This document shows, piece by piece, positions 27,735-36,498 of a stretch of 64,000 nt of DNA. Source of the DNA: Bradyrhizobium betae (GTDB lineage: Bacteria; Pseudomonadota; Alphaproteobacteria; Rhizobiales; Xanthobacteraceae); assembly GCF_008932115.1 (NCBI RefSeq), contig NZ_CP044543.1:4346501-4410500 (forward strand), given 5' to 3'. The notes below the pieces were generated by a model that saw nothing but the letters and a program-made list of their open reading frames with translations, was not told the origin of the DNA and ran no database searches. A program made the translations under genes and the position numbers. The stretch's first letter is position 1, and every line of letters starts with the position of its first letter.

Positions 27735-27765
27735 AGAGCCCCGTCCTGGACGGGGCTCTTTTCTT
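27735..27765 (+). terminator. Rho-independent terminator after the pilin gene
   Basis: AGAGCCCCG (27735-27743), loop TCCTGGA, CGGGGCTCT (27751-27759), then TTTTC. This is a perfect 9-bp stem 23 bp after the pilin stop. Confidence 0.92.
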
Positions 27766-28021
27766 TTGGTGTTCTTTTCCGGTCGCGGCATGACGCTGTG
27801 GGAGCTCTCCTGCCTCCAATGCCCGCGTTTTGGAGCCGTCGTCGTTGGCCGTGGTCGTTGGCTTTGGCGCTCCCGTCCGTTCGCCGTGACGCTCCACGCA
27901 TTTGCATCTTGTCATCTACTCTGAATAGTTGTTCAGTCCTTGCGGGGCGATTTGCATCTTTTGCAGTGACGAAGCGTTCGGCCGCGGGCGTGCGGCAGGC
28001 GTGTGGGACAGGAAGCGCGCC

Positions 28022-28702
28022 ATGGTTTATCGGCGAACGCATCAAGTGGTGAAGCGCCTTGCGGCGCGGCGCAGTGCGATACTGGCGGCGGCGCGCGAGG
28101 CTGCGTCGGAAGGCGGGATGGCGGCGGTGCAGATCGCGCCGGTCGCGGTCCGGGCCAATGTCGCGGCCGGCACCGTTTACCGCTACTTCCCCTCCAAGGC
28201 CGAGCTGATTTCCGAACTGATTGCCGAGGTCTCGCGCGACGAGCTCGCGGCGATCCGCCGGGCGGCTGAAGCCGCGCCCGGGCCGTCCTCGGCGCTGGCG
28301 GCCGCCGTGACCACGGTGGCGGTCCATACCCTGTCGCAGCGCCGGCTGGCCTGGGGCATCCTCGCCGAGCCTGTCGATGTCGACGTCAGCGCCTCCCGCC
28401 TTGCCAGCCGCCGCGAGATCGCGGGCGAGATCGTCGCCCGGATCGACGCCGCCGTGCGCGCCGGTCATCTGCCGGCGCAGGACACCGCGCTTGCCGCGAC
28501 CGCGCTGCTCGGCGCGCTGCATGAGGCGCTGGTCGGGCCGCTCGCGCCCGACAATCTCGAGGATCCCGCCAGGATGCGCGACGCCGTCCAGACCGTGACG
28601 TTGCTGGCGCTCCGCGCCGTCGGCGTCATGGACGCCCGGGCTCGCGGCCTGGTGGTGCAGCAGACGCTGCTGCCGACCGCAAAAGCGCTGGTCGGCGCCT
28701 GA
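28022..28702 (+). CDS. TetR-family transcriptional regulator
   Basis: The product is 226 residues from MVYRRTHQVVKRLAARR, with AGGAAG as ribosome binding site. The N-terminal helix-turn-helix is IAPVAVRANVAAGTVYRYFPSKAELI, at about residues 37-62. The C-terminal ligand-binding part (ATALLGALHEALVGPLAPDN) is Ala-rich and helical. The neighbours are a pilin and pyruvate kinase, neither an obvious target. Ligand and operator are unknown. Confidence 0.9.
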   Translation: MVYRRTHQVVKRLAARRSAILAAAREAASEGGMAAVQIAPVAVRANVAAGTVYRYFPSKAELISELIAEVSRDELAAIRRAAEAAPGPSSALAAAVTTVAVHTLSQRRLAWGILAEPVDVDVSASRLASRREIAGEIVARIDAAVRAGHLPAQDTALAATALLGALHEALVGPLAPDNLEDPARMRDAVQTVTLLALRAVGVMDARARGLVVQQTLLPTAKALVGA

Positions 28703-28853
28703 AAGCCGGACGGGAAGCGGGGCTGAGACCTGATCGCGCTCAGGTCATTGCCTGAGCGCGCCTTTTCGCAAAGCCTGAGCAAACCAGCCGGATGCGCCGG
28801 CTACTGTGCATGGGGTTGTTTTCGAGGTTTTTGTTTGGGCCGCACCGGCGGCC

Positions 28854-30290
28854 CTAGATATTCGCGTCGCCCTCGGGGCCGACCGACGCGATGCGCACCA
28901 TGTTGGTGGTGCCGGGGATGCCGAGCGGCACGCCGGCGACGATGATCACGCGCTGGCCGGCGCGGACGAAGCCGTCCCGGAAGGCGATCTGGCCGGCGCG
29001 GCTCACCATGTCGTCCTGGTCGCGCGCATCGTCCGCCACCACGCAATGCACGCCCCAGACGACGGCGAGCCGGCGACCGGCGGTGATGTTGGGCGTGATC
29101 GCCACGATCGGCGGCTTCGGCCGCTCGCGCGCGACGCGCACCGCGGTCGAGCCCGAGCTGGTCCAGCAGATCAGCGCGGGCAGGTCGAGCGTCTCGGCGA
29201 TCTGCCGCGCGGCGTCGGCGATGGCATCGCCGGCGGTCGTTTCCGGCGGGGGGCGCTGAGCGGTGAGCACAGAGCGATAGATCGGGTCGCGCTCGACCTC
29301 CTCGCCGATGCGGTTCATGGTCGCGACCGCCTCGACCGGAAATTTGCCGGCCGCCGATTCCGCCGACAGCATGATGGCGTCGGCGCCTTCATAGACGGCG
29401 GTGGCGACGTCGGAGACTTCGGCGCGGGTCGGCACCGGCGACTGGATCATCGATTCCAGCATCTGGGTTGCGATCACCACCGGCTTGCCGGCGCGGCGCG
29501 CCATGCGCGTCATCTGCTTCTGCAGGCTCGGCACCCGCTCGAGCGGGAGTTCGACGCCGAGGTCGCCGCGCGCCACCATCAGCGCGTCCGAGGCCTCGAG
29601 GATGTCGGCGAGACGGTCGATCGCCTGCGGCTTCTCGATCTTGGCCATGACGGCGGCGCGGCCGCGGATCATCTTCTTGGCCTCGAGCACGTCGTCGGCG
29701 CGCTGCACGAAGGACAGCGCGATCCAGTCCACCCCGGTGACCAGCGCCGCTTCGAGGTCGGCGCGGTCCTTGGGCGTCATCGCCGAGACCGGCAGGTCGG
29801 TGTCGGGCAGGCTGACGCCCTTGCGGTCGGACATCCGGCCGCCGACCACGACGCGCGTCACCGCGTGCTCCTTCGAGGTCTCCTCCGCGATCAGGCGCAC
29901 CTTGCCGTCGTCGAGCAGCAGCGAATGGCCCGGCCGCAGCGCGGCCAGGATCTCCGGATGCGGGAGATTGACGCGCGTGGCATCGCCCGGCGCCTTGTCG
30001 GAATCGAGGGTAAAGGTCTGGCCGTTCTGGAGCTGCACCGCGCCCTCGGCGAAGGCGCCGAGCCGGAGCTTGGGGCCCTGCAGGTCGACCAGGATGCCGA
30101 TCGGCCGGCCATAGCTGCTTTCGACATTGCGGATCGTCGCCACCAGCTCCCGCATCTTGTCATGCGGGGTGTGGCTCATGTTGATGCGGAACAGGTCGGC
30201 GCCGGCCTCGAACAGGCGGCGGATCATCGCAAGGTCCGAAGAGGCAGGTCCGAGCGTCGCGAGAATCTTGATACGGCGAAGACGCCTCAT
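28854..30290 (-). CDS. pyk: Pyruvate kinase
   Basis: The product is 478 residues, starting MRRLRRIKILATLGPASSDL. It has the TIM-barrel pattern with VDLQGPKLRLG and MAKIEKPQAIDRLADIL (the catalytic Lys and Glu region), MVARGDLGVELP (the ADP/Mg site), and VIATQMLESMIQSPVPTRAEVSDVATAVYEGADAIMLSAESAAGKFPVEAV. The C-terminal domain with CWTSSGSTAVRVARERPKPPIVAITPN completes it. It turns phosphoenolpyruvate into pyruvate with ATP production in glycolysis. The start codon overlaps the stop of the DUF1036 gene by 3 bp, so the two are translationally coupled. Confidence 0.97.
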   Translation of the reverse strand: MRRLRRIKILATLGPASSDLAMIRRLFEAGADLFRINMSHTPHDKMRELVATIRNVESSYGRPIGILVDLQGPKLRLGAFAEGAVQLQNGQTFTLDSDKAPGDATRVNLPHPEILAALRPGHSLLLDDGKVRLIAEETSKEHAVTRVVVGGRMSDRKGVSLPDTDLPVSAMTPKDRADLEAALVTGVDWIALSFVQRADDVLEAKKMIRGRAAVMAKIEKPQAIDRLADILEASDALMVARGDLGVELPLERVPSLQKQMTRMARRAGKPVVIATQMLESMIQSPVPTRAEVSDVATAVYEGADAIMLSAESAAGKFPVEAVATMNRIGEEVERDPIYRSVLTAQRPPPETTAGDAIADAARQIAETLDLPALICWTSSGSTAVRVARERPKPPIVAITPNITAGRRLAVVWGVHCVVADDARDQDDMVSRAGQIAFRDGFVRAGQRVIIVAGVPLGIPGTTNMVRIASVGPEGDANI

Positions 30291-30874
30291 GGCTTATTTC
30301 CAGGCGGGGGTGACAGGCCGGGCGAGCCCGGGGGCGTAGCACCGGGCGGACCGTTGGGCAAACCAGGAACGCCGCCACCCGGGCCCACCGGGCCGGGCAG
30401 GCCGGGCACGCGCTGCTGCCGCGACGGCTGCTCGTTTGCGTCGGTGAGCTGCACCGTCCAGGCCCGCTGCTCGCCGGTGTCGACCTCGAAATAGCCGGTC
30501 CGGTCGTAGCCGCGCGCGAGGCAATCCTCGGTGCCGCGGATGGTGAATTCCTTGTCGCGCGAGCACATGAAGGCCTGGCCCGACCATTCGCCGCCGCGGT
30601 CATAGTCGATCGCGTAGATGTAATAGTAGCGGGCGACCAGCGTTCCCCGCAGCAGGGTCTCGCAGGAGCGGGACGAGATGTTCCACCAGCCCTCGGTGGT
30701 CCAGCCCTCGGCGTCCTTGTAGCCGAGCGCAATGCCGACGCGGCTCGAGGTGTTGTTGCAGAGCCGGAAATCGGCGGAGGCCGGGCTGGCCCAGAGGCAC
30801 AGCAGGCCAACCACCAGCACCGGGACCAACCGGGCGAGCAGGCGAAGGGGGGAGCGGGGAGATTCGGCGATCAT
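30287..30874 (-). CDS. DUF1036 exported protein
   Basis: The product is 195 residues. A signal peptide ends at SPASADF (residues about 15-36). A DUF1036 domain follows (FRLCNNTSSRVGIALGYKDAEGWTTEGWWNISSRSCETLLRGTL...YYYIYAIDYDRGGEWSGQAFMCSRDKEFTIRGTEDCLARGYDRTGYFEVDTG) with conserved Cys and Trp residues, probably disulfide-bonded. The C-terminal 45 residues are Gly/Pro-rich. DUF1036 proteins of Rhizobiales are periplasmic and often next to pyk. The function is unknown. It is the first gene of a two-gene operon with pyk. Confidence 0.9.
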   Translation of the reverse strand: MIAESPRSPLRLLARLVPVLVVGLLCLWASPASADFRLCNNTSSRVGIALGYKDAEGWTTEGWWNISSRSCETLLRGTLVARYYYIYAIDYDRGGEWSGQAFMCSRDKEFTIRGTEDCLARGYDRTGYFEVDTGEQRAWTVQLTDANEQPSRQQRVPGLPGPVGPGGGVPGLPNGPPGATPPGSPGLSPPPGNKP

Positions 30875-31042
30875 TGTCGCGGAAGCTATATCAGATCATT
30901 GACGATTTGGCGTAGGGCCGGGGAATTGCCCGATTGTCGGCCCAGCGGCCGTTTGCGCCGTGATATGGCAAAATCTGTGACAAAACCCCACCTGATCCCG
31001 TAAGGGTGACCACCATTAAGGGTACAGCCGAGAGGTCCAGCC

Positions 31043-31348
31043 ATGGCAATCGACGACAAAACCAGAACGGAGCTCGAGGCGGCCGCCTTCCGGCGCCTGG
31101 TCGATCATTTGAAGACGCGGACCGACGTTCAGAACATCGATCTGATGAATCTGGCGGGCTTCTGCCGCAACTGCCTATCCAACTGGCTCAAGGACGCCGC
31201 CGACGCCCAGGGCGTCGCCTTGAGCAAGGACGAGAGCCGCGAGGCCGTCTACGGCATGTCCTACGAGACCTGGAAGTCGAAATACCAGGGCACGGCGACG
31301 CCCGAGCAGATCGAGGCGATGAAGAAGGTCCATCCCCACGGGCACTGA
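31043..31348 (+). CDS. DUF1244 small helical protein
   Basis: The product is 101 residues: MAIDDKTRTELEAAAFRRLVDHLKTRTDVQNIDLMNLAGFCRNCLSNW is the typical DUF1244 start, with the conserved CRNC pair. GMSYETWKSKYQGTATPEQIEAMK and a His-rich end (HPHGH) complete the pattern. The two Cys and C-terminal His suggest a metal site. Members are alphaproteobacterial and of unknown role. A palindromic repeat follows directly, before gapR. Confidence 0.9.
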   Translation: MAIDDKTRTELEAAAFRRLVDHLKTRTDVQNIDLMNLAGFCRNCLSNWLKDAADAQGVALSKDESREAVYGMSYETWKSKYQGTATPEQIEAMKKVHPHGH

Positions 31349-31361
31349 GTCATTTCGTTCC

Positions 31362-31440
31362 GTCATTTCGGGGCGGTCCGCAGGCCGAACCCGGAATCTC
31401 GAGCTTCCGGGTTCGATGCTTCGCATCGCCCCGGAATGAC
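31362..31440. repeat. Dispersed intergenic palindromic repeat, copy 2
   Basis: GTCATTTCGGGGCG (31362-31375) and CGCCCCGGAATGAC (31427-31440) form the outer arms, with one mismatch. The inner pair is CGAACCCGGAA and TTCCGGGTTCG. The layout and sequence match the copy at 600-678, in the same orientation. Confidence 0.85.
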
Positions 31441-31582
31441 GACGTGATCTCCTGTGGGCGCGCTGTGGACGAGCGCGATGCTTGCTTGAACGCGGGGAGC
31501 GCCAACCCTAAGGGTCTATCCAGCACGCGCGGTGAGGATGCCGGCGTCACCTCGTTTTGCCAGTTCCATTGGGAGTACCAAG

Positions 31583-31855
31583 ATGGCCACCTCCGCCGCC
31601 GTCCGCGACGACGAGCCCGCGACGAAATTTGCCAAGGACCAGCTCAAATCCATCATCGAGCGCATCGAGCGGCTGGAGGAAGAGAAGAAGGCGATCTCCG
31701 ACGACATTCGCGACGTCTATGCCGAGAGCAAGGGCAACGGCTACGACGTCAAGGCGCTGCGCACCATCGTGCGGATGCGCAAGCAGGACCCCAACGAGCG
31801 CGCCGAGGCCGAGACGATTCTCGAGACCTACATGCAGGCGCTGGGAATGCTCTGA
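31583..31855 (+). CDS. gapR: GapR-family (DUF2312) DNA-binding protein
   Basis: The product is 90 residues: [90 protein letters not shown] when read through. The [17 protein letters not shown] coiled coil and the [25 protein letters not shown] block are the hallmarks of GapR, the nucleoid-associated protein that clamps overtwisted DNA in Caulobacter. GapR is needed for chromosome replication in that organism. The ATG at 31583 is preferred over 31532. A very long inverted repeat follows its stop. Confidence 0.92.
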   Translation: MATSAAVRDDEPATKFAKDQLKSIIERIERLEEEKKAISDDIRDVYAESKGNGYDVKALRTIVRMRKQDPNERAEAETILETYMQALGML

Positions 31856-31880
31856 GGCGTATCGCCTCAAGCACCGCTGC

Positions 31881-32003
31881 CGTAGATGGGGTAACGGGCC
31901 CCGGAGGCCTTCCAGTCAAGCCGCGCGACGCGCGCAATCAAAATAGCGCCGTAGCTAGCGCGGCTTGACTGGAAGGCCTCCGGGGCCCGTTACCCCATCT
32001 ACG
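31881..32003. repeat. 46-bp perfect inverted repeat with 31-bp spacer
   Basis: The left arm 31881-31926 (starting CGTAGATGGGGTAACGGGCC) and right arm 31958-32003 (ending CGTTACCCCATCTACG) are exact reverse complements over 46 bp. The spacer is 31 bp. It lies between gapR (+) and the DUF882 gene (-), which converge here. It would fold as an extremely stable hairpin, either in the RNA of both genes or as a DNA cruciform. A strong two-way terminator is possible, though no clean U-run follows. The arms contain smaller palindromes (GGGGCCCG, GGAGGCCTTCC). Confidence 0.95.
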
Positions 32004-32033
32004 AGACTGAGTTCGTGGAGATAGCTGTCCGCC

Positions 32034-33671
32034 TCAGCGCAGCGCCGCTGTCCGCACGACGAACGACGTCGTCTGGAGCTTCGCGGTGGCGGTGCCCGTG
32101 AAGCTGTCGCAGGACAGGCCTTGCATCGGATCGTCGGCAAAGCCCATCGCGACCACGGCCTGCGGCTTGACGAAATAGTTACGCAGCGCGGCGGTATCGA
32201 GCTCGCCCATCAGCGTCACCGACATCGCGCGGCGGGCGCTCGGCGACAGCATCACGATCTTGAGCCAGATGCTCTCGCCCTTGGCCGCCGAGAGGCGGGT
32301 TGCGGTGGCGACTGCGCCATCGACACTCTTGCCGACAACGGTGTTGATCTCGGTTGCAGGCGCGAGGCTGCGCGTCGCGGCGGCGGGACGGGCTGCGCGC
32401 GGGATCGGCGCGGAGGCGGCGACGACGTTGGCGCGGTCGACCGGAGAGGCCGACGCCGGCGCATAGGCCAATGCCTGATAGGCCGCGCTGGAGACGCTGG
32501 CGGTCGCTTGCGGATCGGTGGCCTGAGCAAGGGCCTGGCGCGCCCTGAGCGCAGCCACTTGGGCGGGCGTCGCCTGCTGCGGCGTGGCCGGGGTATCCCA
32601 GAAGCCGCGCGCATTGATGATGTCGGTGGGAGTCTCGGGCTTGCCGGCGGTAGACTTGTCAGCCACGGGCGCCGGCTTCGGCTTGGGTGGCGCAACGATC
32701 TGCGCATCGGCCGAGGCGAGTTGGATCGTGGCGGCAATCGACGGTTTGGCGCGCGGCGTCGGCACCGGTTCGGCGGGCTTTGCTTCAGCAGGTTTGGCTG
32801 CGGCGGCGACCAATGTCGGCGCGGCGGGCTTGGCGGCCGGCGCGGGTGCGCCCTCGTCATCCTCGTCGCTGCTGCTGGAGGCCGGAGCCGGCTTGCCCTT
32901 GAACAGGGCGGCGAAGAAGTTCGACTTGCCGCTGCCGGCATCGTCGCCGTTGCCGCGGCGCTCGATCTCGGCCTTGGCGAGCTCATAGCCCTTCAGCGGC
33001 GTGCCGTCGGTCGGGACATGCACCGTCTTTCCATCCGGGAAGACGCGGGCGAGCTGGTCATGGGTCATGCGCGGCCAGTGCCGGATGCTGCCAGTGTCCA
33101 GATGCACGAAGGGCGAGCCAGAGGTCGGGTAGAAGCCGACGCCGCCGCGCTGCAGGCGTAGGCCGGCGAAGCGGATCTGCTCCAGCGGCACGCCCGGAAT
33201 GTGGAAGTCCATCGCATGCCCCAGCATGTGCTGGCTGAAGCGCGCCACGCCGGAGGAGCGGCGGCGAAGCATGGCGTTGGTGGCGGGGGAGCGATAGGAG
33301 GAGATGATCTGGATCGGCTGCTTGCCGTCGACGTCGCGATAGACTTCCCAGAGGATGTCGAACAGGTGACGGTCCATGACCGTCTCGTCCTGGGTGCGCC
33401 AGTCGCGCAGGAAATGATCGAGCTGCTTCAGCGCCGCTTCGTCATAGCGCCCGTCGCGCTTGAAAGTGACGGTGAGGTCTTCGCCGGAATGGGTGTGGTG
33501 GAAGGAGAGCGTCTTGGTCTCGTTCAGCGCGGCGGCGTTGTGAACCGAGCCTCCGGCAGCAAACAGCAATACGGAAGCGAGGCCGATCCGGGATCCGGCC
33601 TTCACTCCCGCATGGGACAACGACAGCACCGCGAATTGGCGTGCGAGACCAGTCAGCACGTTAGAGCCCAC
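32034..33671 (-). CDS. DUF882 (M15-like) exported peptidase
   Basis: The product is 545 residues and starts at GTG 33671. A hydrophobic export signal lies at residues about 26-48. The DUF882/YcbK-type domain (about 50-200) contains SYRSPATNAMLRRRSSGVARFSQHMLGHAMDFHIPG, the zinc-ligand pattern SxHxxGxAxD, and a later His in FVHLDTG. The family is related to M15 D,D-carboxypeptidases. The C-terminal 320 residues are Ala/Pro/Lys-rich and mostly disordered, ending in a folded-looking tail. Its neighbours include an L,D-transpeptidase, so a peptidoglycan role is likely. Confidence 0.85.
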   Translation of the reverse strand: MGSNVLTGLARQFAVLSLSHAGVKAGSRIGLASVLLFAAGGSVHNAAALNETKTLSFHHTHSGEDLTVTFKRDGRYDEAALKQLDHFLRDWRTQDETVMDRHLFDILWEVYRDVDGKQPIQIISSYRSPATNAMLRRRSSGVARFSQHMLGHAMDFHIPGVPLEQIRFAGLRLQRGGVGFYPTSGSPFVHLDTGSIRHWPRMTHDQLARVFPDGKTVHVPTDGTPLKGYELAKAEIERRGNGDDAGSGKSNFFAALFKGKPAPASSSSDEDDEGAPAPAAKPAAPTLVAAAAKPAEAKPAEPVPTPRAKPSIAATIQLASADAQIVAPPKPKPAPVADKSTAGKPETPTDIINARGFWDTPATPQQATPAQVAALRARQALAQATDPQATASVSSAAYQALAYAPASASPVDRANVVAASAPIPRAARPAAATRSLAPATEINTVVGKSVDGAVATATRLSAAKGESIWLKIVMLSPSARRAMSVTLMGELDTAALRNYFVKPQAVVAMGFADDPMQGLSCDSFTGTATAKLQTTSFVVRTAALR

Positions 33672-33872
33672 CCAGTCGACCGAGCGTTCAAAATGGACTC
33701 TCCCGCCAACCCCGTTAGCGCGCGAAAGAGGGTGAACGCTTTCTTAAAGCGAGAAGGTTAATTTGAGGTTGACCTTCCCGCCCCCAAACCAAGTCAGAAT
33801 ACAAACCTAACCGGTTGAGTGTGGCAAAAAAACGCCCGCCGCCTGAGGTCAGGTGGAGAATGGTTAACGTTA

Positions 33873-33901
33873 AGCGACCCCATCCAGGGGACGGGGTCGC
33901 T
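33873..33901. terminator. Candidate hairpin between the two peptidoglycan genes
   Basis: AGCGACCCC (33873-33881) pairs with GGGGTCGCT (33893-33901). The tail on the plus strand is GATTTTATTG; on the minus strand it is TTAACGTTAACC, so the U-run is weak in both directions. It sits 50 bp past the L,D-transpeptidase stop on the minus strand, where a terminator is expected. Confidence 0.45.
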
Positions 33902-33950
33902 GATTTTATTGCAGAATTTCAGGAAATGAGGCGCCTGGTCCGAGCCGGGC

Positions 33951-36152
33951 TCAGCGGGTGAATACCCTCTGCTGCTGGGGACGGCGGCCGACCGGAGCCG
34001 GCGGCGGGGTCGGGGCCCCGAACAGCCGCTCGAAGAAGTTCGGGCCGGACGAGCCGCCATTGTTGGCCACCGCCACGCCGTTCGGCAGCGTCGTCGCCGG
34101 GCGCGAATAGCTCGGCTGCGAGTGAGCCACGATGTTCTCGAGGTCCTTGCCGCGGCTGTTCTTCAGGATGTTGATCATGGTCGCGTCGCGGCCATAGACG
34201 TCCTTGCGGAATTGAAGCTTGCCGCCGTCATCCACGAACGCGGTCTGATAGGTGATGTTGACCGGGATCGGGGTCGGGAATTTCAGGTCGATCTCGCTCT
34301 TGCCGTACATGCTGCGCACGCGCTCCGGCGTGTACTTCTCGTTCGGCAAGGCAATGTTGAGTAGAACCGAGGCGTACTGATCCGGGTTCTGCACCCGCAT
34401 GCAGCCGTGGCTGAAGGCGCGATCGTCCCGCGCGAACAGGTTCTTGTCCGGCGTGTCGTGCTGATAGACCAGGAACTTGTTCGGGAAGTTGAAGCGGATG
34501 CGGCCGAGCGCGTTGGCTTCACCGGGCGGCTGGGAGATGTGCACCGAGCCGTCGCGGTTCTGCTCGAGCTTGAGTCCCATGCGCTGGAGCACGGTCGGGT
34601 CCTGCTGAAGCGCCGGCAGATATTCATTGTAGACGATCGACGGCGGCACGTTCCAGGTCGGGTTGACCGTGATGTATTTCATCGTCTCGGTCAGCAGCGG
34701 CGTCGCATGCGTGCCCGGCTTGCCGGTGACGACGCGGGTGGTCCAGACCTGCTGGCCGCGCTGCATCACCTTCAGCGTGTAGTCGGGAATGTTCAGAATG
34801 ACATAGGCATCGCCCAGCGAGGGCACGCCGAGGTCGCGCGGCAGCCAGCGCCAGCGCTCCATGTTAACCAGCACGACGTCGATCTGCTTGTCGCGCTTCG
34901 GCGTATTGATCGCCTTGACGGTCTTGTCGTCGAGGATGCCGGTCGCCTTCAGCTCGGCGCTGTTCTGGAATTTGCGCACGGCTTCGGCGACCGCCGCGTC
35001 ATAGCGGGTGTCGCTGACGTTCTCGGCGAGACCGAGCTTGGCGCGGAGCTGCGGCACGCGCGGATCTTCCACGACGATTTCAGCCTGCTTCTTGCCGGCC
35101 GGGGTGTATTTCAGCGCCGGACCGTCGGCGATCTCGATCACCGGGCCGTTGCCCTGGCCGCGGAGCTCTGCGAGCTTGGCCTTCAGTTCCTTGTAGAGCT
35201 TCTGCGGCGGGTTGTAGCTGTCGAGCGCAGCGGAGGCGTCGGTCGCGGTCGTGATCTTGGCGAGCACCTCGCCCGGATCGACCGGATGCTCGGGATAGAG
35301 GATGTCGCCGCTGACCTGGGACCAGTGCATGCGGCCGCTCTGGGCCTGGCGCGCATAGTCGAACATGCTGGCGGTGAGCTTCAGCTCGGCATCGGCGAGC
35401 GCATCGGGGTTAGTGGCGGCGGCGAAATCCGGCACCGGATAGTCGGCCGGATTGAGGCCGTCCGAGGCGGCATCCTTCAGCCGCGCGATCACGCCCTTGG
35501 CCGCAGCGGTCAGGCTGCCGCCTTGCGTCCAGACCGGCGCGAAGTCACGTGCGCCGTAGAACTTCTCGACCGCCGCGCGCTCGTTCTTGCGGTCGAAATG
35601 GCGCGAGGTCTTGGCGCCGATGATGTCCTTGAGCTTGTCGGCGACCGGCTGGTCCGCGGCGGGAACGTTGCTCGCAGCCTTCACCGGCTCCGCGGCGGGA
35701 GCTGCTGCGGCGGGGGCCGCAGGCGCAGCCGGCGTTGCCGTCGCAGTTTCGGCCTTTACAGGTTCAGACTTGGCTGGTTCAGATTTGGCTGGTTCAGATT
35801 TGGCCGTCTCGCTCTTCGGCGCCTCGGGCGCGGGCGTGGTGGCCACGTCGGAAGGCTTGGTGTCGACCTTGGCAGGTGCCGGTGCGGCTTCGGCCTTCAC
35901 GGGTTCCTTGGTCTGCTCCTTCGCGGAGTCCTGCACCGTGGCGGTGCTGTCGAGCTTGATGTCCGCTGCGGTCGGGGGGGCGACGTTTGCCGGCTCGGGG
36001 CGTGGGATCGCGGCTTCGATCGCGAGCTCGGCGGCGCTGCTGCGCGCCTGATCCTGTGCCAGGGCCGAGCTGGCCGATACCGTGAGGAAGGTTGCCGCGA
36101 CCGTCATCAAAACGCGGTCAAAGCCTGCACGGTGGTTCAAACAGTCACGCAT
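33951..36152 (-). CDS. L,D-transpeptidase (YcbB-like) with low-complexity N-terminal region
   Basis: The product is 733 residues. After a signal peptide (about 10-32) comes a long Ala/Lys/Pro-rich stretch with KSEP repeats (ETAKSEPAKSEPAKSEP). A helical region and a peptidoglycan-binding-type domain (about 370-410) follow, then the YkuD-type catalytic domain. The catalytic Cys is Cys584 in SHGCMRV, with HATPLLTETMKYITVNPTWNVPPSI before it. It makes 3-3 crosslinks in the cell wall. The C-terminal tail is Pro/Arg-rich. GAGGGG lies before the start. The length is close to the large YcbB type. Confidence 0.9.
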   Translation of the reverse strand: MRDCLNHRAGFDRVLMTVAATFLTVSASSALAQDQARSSAAELAIEAAIPRPEPANVAPPTAADIKLDSTATVQDSAKEQTKEPVKAEAAPAPAKVDTKPSDVATTPAPEAPKSETAKSEPAKSEPAKSEPVKAETATATPAAPAAPAAAAPAAEPVKAASNVPAADQPVADKLKDIIGAKTSRHFDRKNERAAVEKFYGARDFAPVWTQGGSLTAAAKGVIARLKDAASDGLNPADYPVPDFAAATNPDALADAELKLTASMFDYARQAQSGRMHWSQVSGDILYPEHPVDPGEVLAKITTATDASAALDSYNPPQKLYKELKAKLAELRGQGNGPVIEIADGPALKYTPAGKKQAEIVVEDPRVPQLRAKLGLAENVSDTRYDAAVAEAVRKFQNSAELKATGILDDKTVKAINTPKRDKQIDVVLVNMERWRWLPRDLGVPSLGDAYVILNIPDYTLKVMQRGQQVWTTRVVTGKPGTHATPLLTETMKYITVNPTWNVPPSIVYNEYLPALQQDPTVLQRMGLKLEQNRDGSVHISQPPGEANALGRIRFNFPNKFLVYQHDTPDKNLFARDDRAFSHGCMRVQNPDQYASVLLNIALPNEKYTPERVRSMYGKSEIDLKFPTPIPVNITYQTAFVDDGGKLQFRKDVYGRDATMINILKNSRGKDLENIVAHSQPSYSRPATTLPNGVAVANNGGSSGPNFFERLFGAPTPPPAPVGRRPQQQRVFTR

Positions 36153-36498
36153 TGTGTCACACCCCTCGGGTGAACTGTCCCTCGTGGAACAGCTTCGTTA
36201 TCGCCTATTGAGCTTCGGCTAAACTGCGCCGGCCTCTCGAAAGTTGCACGCCTGCACGCAACGATTCCTACGCAGACGATATACAGGCCCCGTTTATGCA
36301 GCCAGCGCTACCCGGGACAACTCACGACAAACTGACTTCAAGGAAGCGCGTTGGCAACGGATTGTGCGCCTCTGCCGCGCGCTTTTCCCTGTGTCTGTCA
36401 CTTCCAAGTCACGGTTCAAGCCGCCGTCGAATTCCGCCGTCATGCGAACGGCTTACGCCGGTCTCGCAGGGTCACGCGAACCTCCGTTCGCATGAGGT
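36153..36498. other. Intergenic region with an inverted repeat
   Basis: No gene is supported in 346 bp between the L,D-transpeptidase start and the sigma-54 activator stop. CATGCGAACG (36441-36450) and CGTTCGCATG (36485-36494) form a perfect 10-bp inverted repeat with a 34-bp spacer just outside the activator stop, so it may mark the end of that transcript. The remainder should hold the L,D-transpeptidase promoter. Confidence 0.5.

Noticed and set aside
31362..31440. A CRISPR-like or tRNA-like structure
   Set aside because: It is a single palindromic repeat with a twin elsewhere, without spacers; the GTTCGA stretch is not in a cloverleaf.
31006..31968. A 320-codon plus-strand frame over DUF1244 and gapR
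   Set aside because: It crosses two real genes in another frame, the dispersed repeat and the arm of the inverted repeat. Its sequence is repeat-like.
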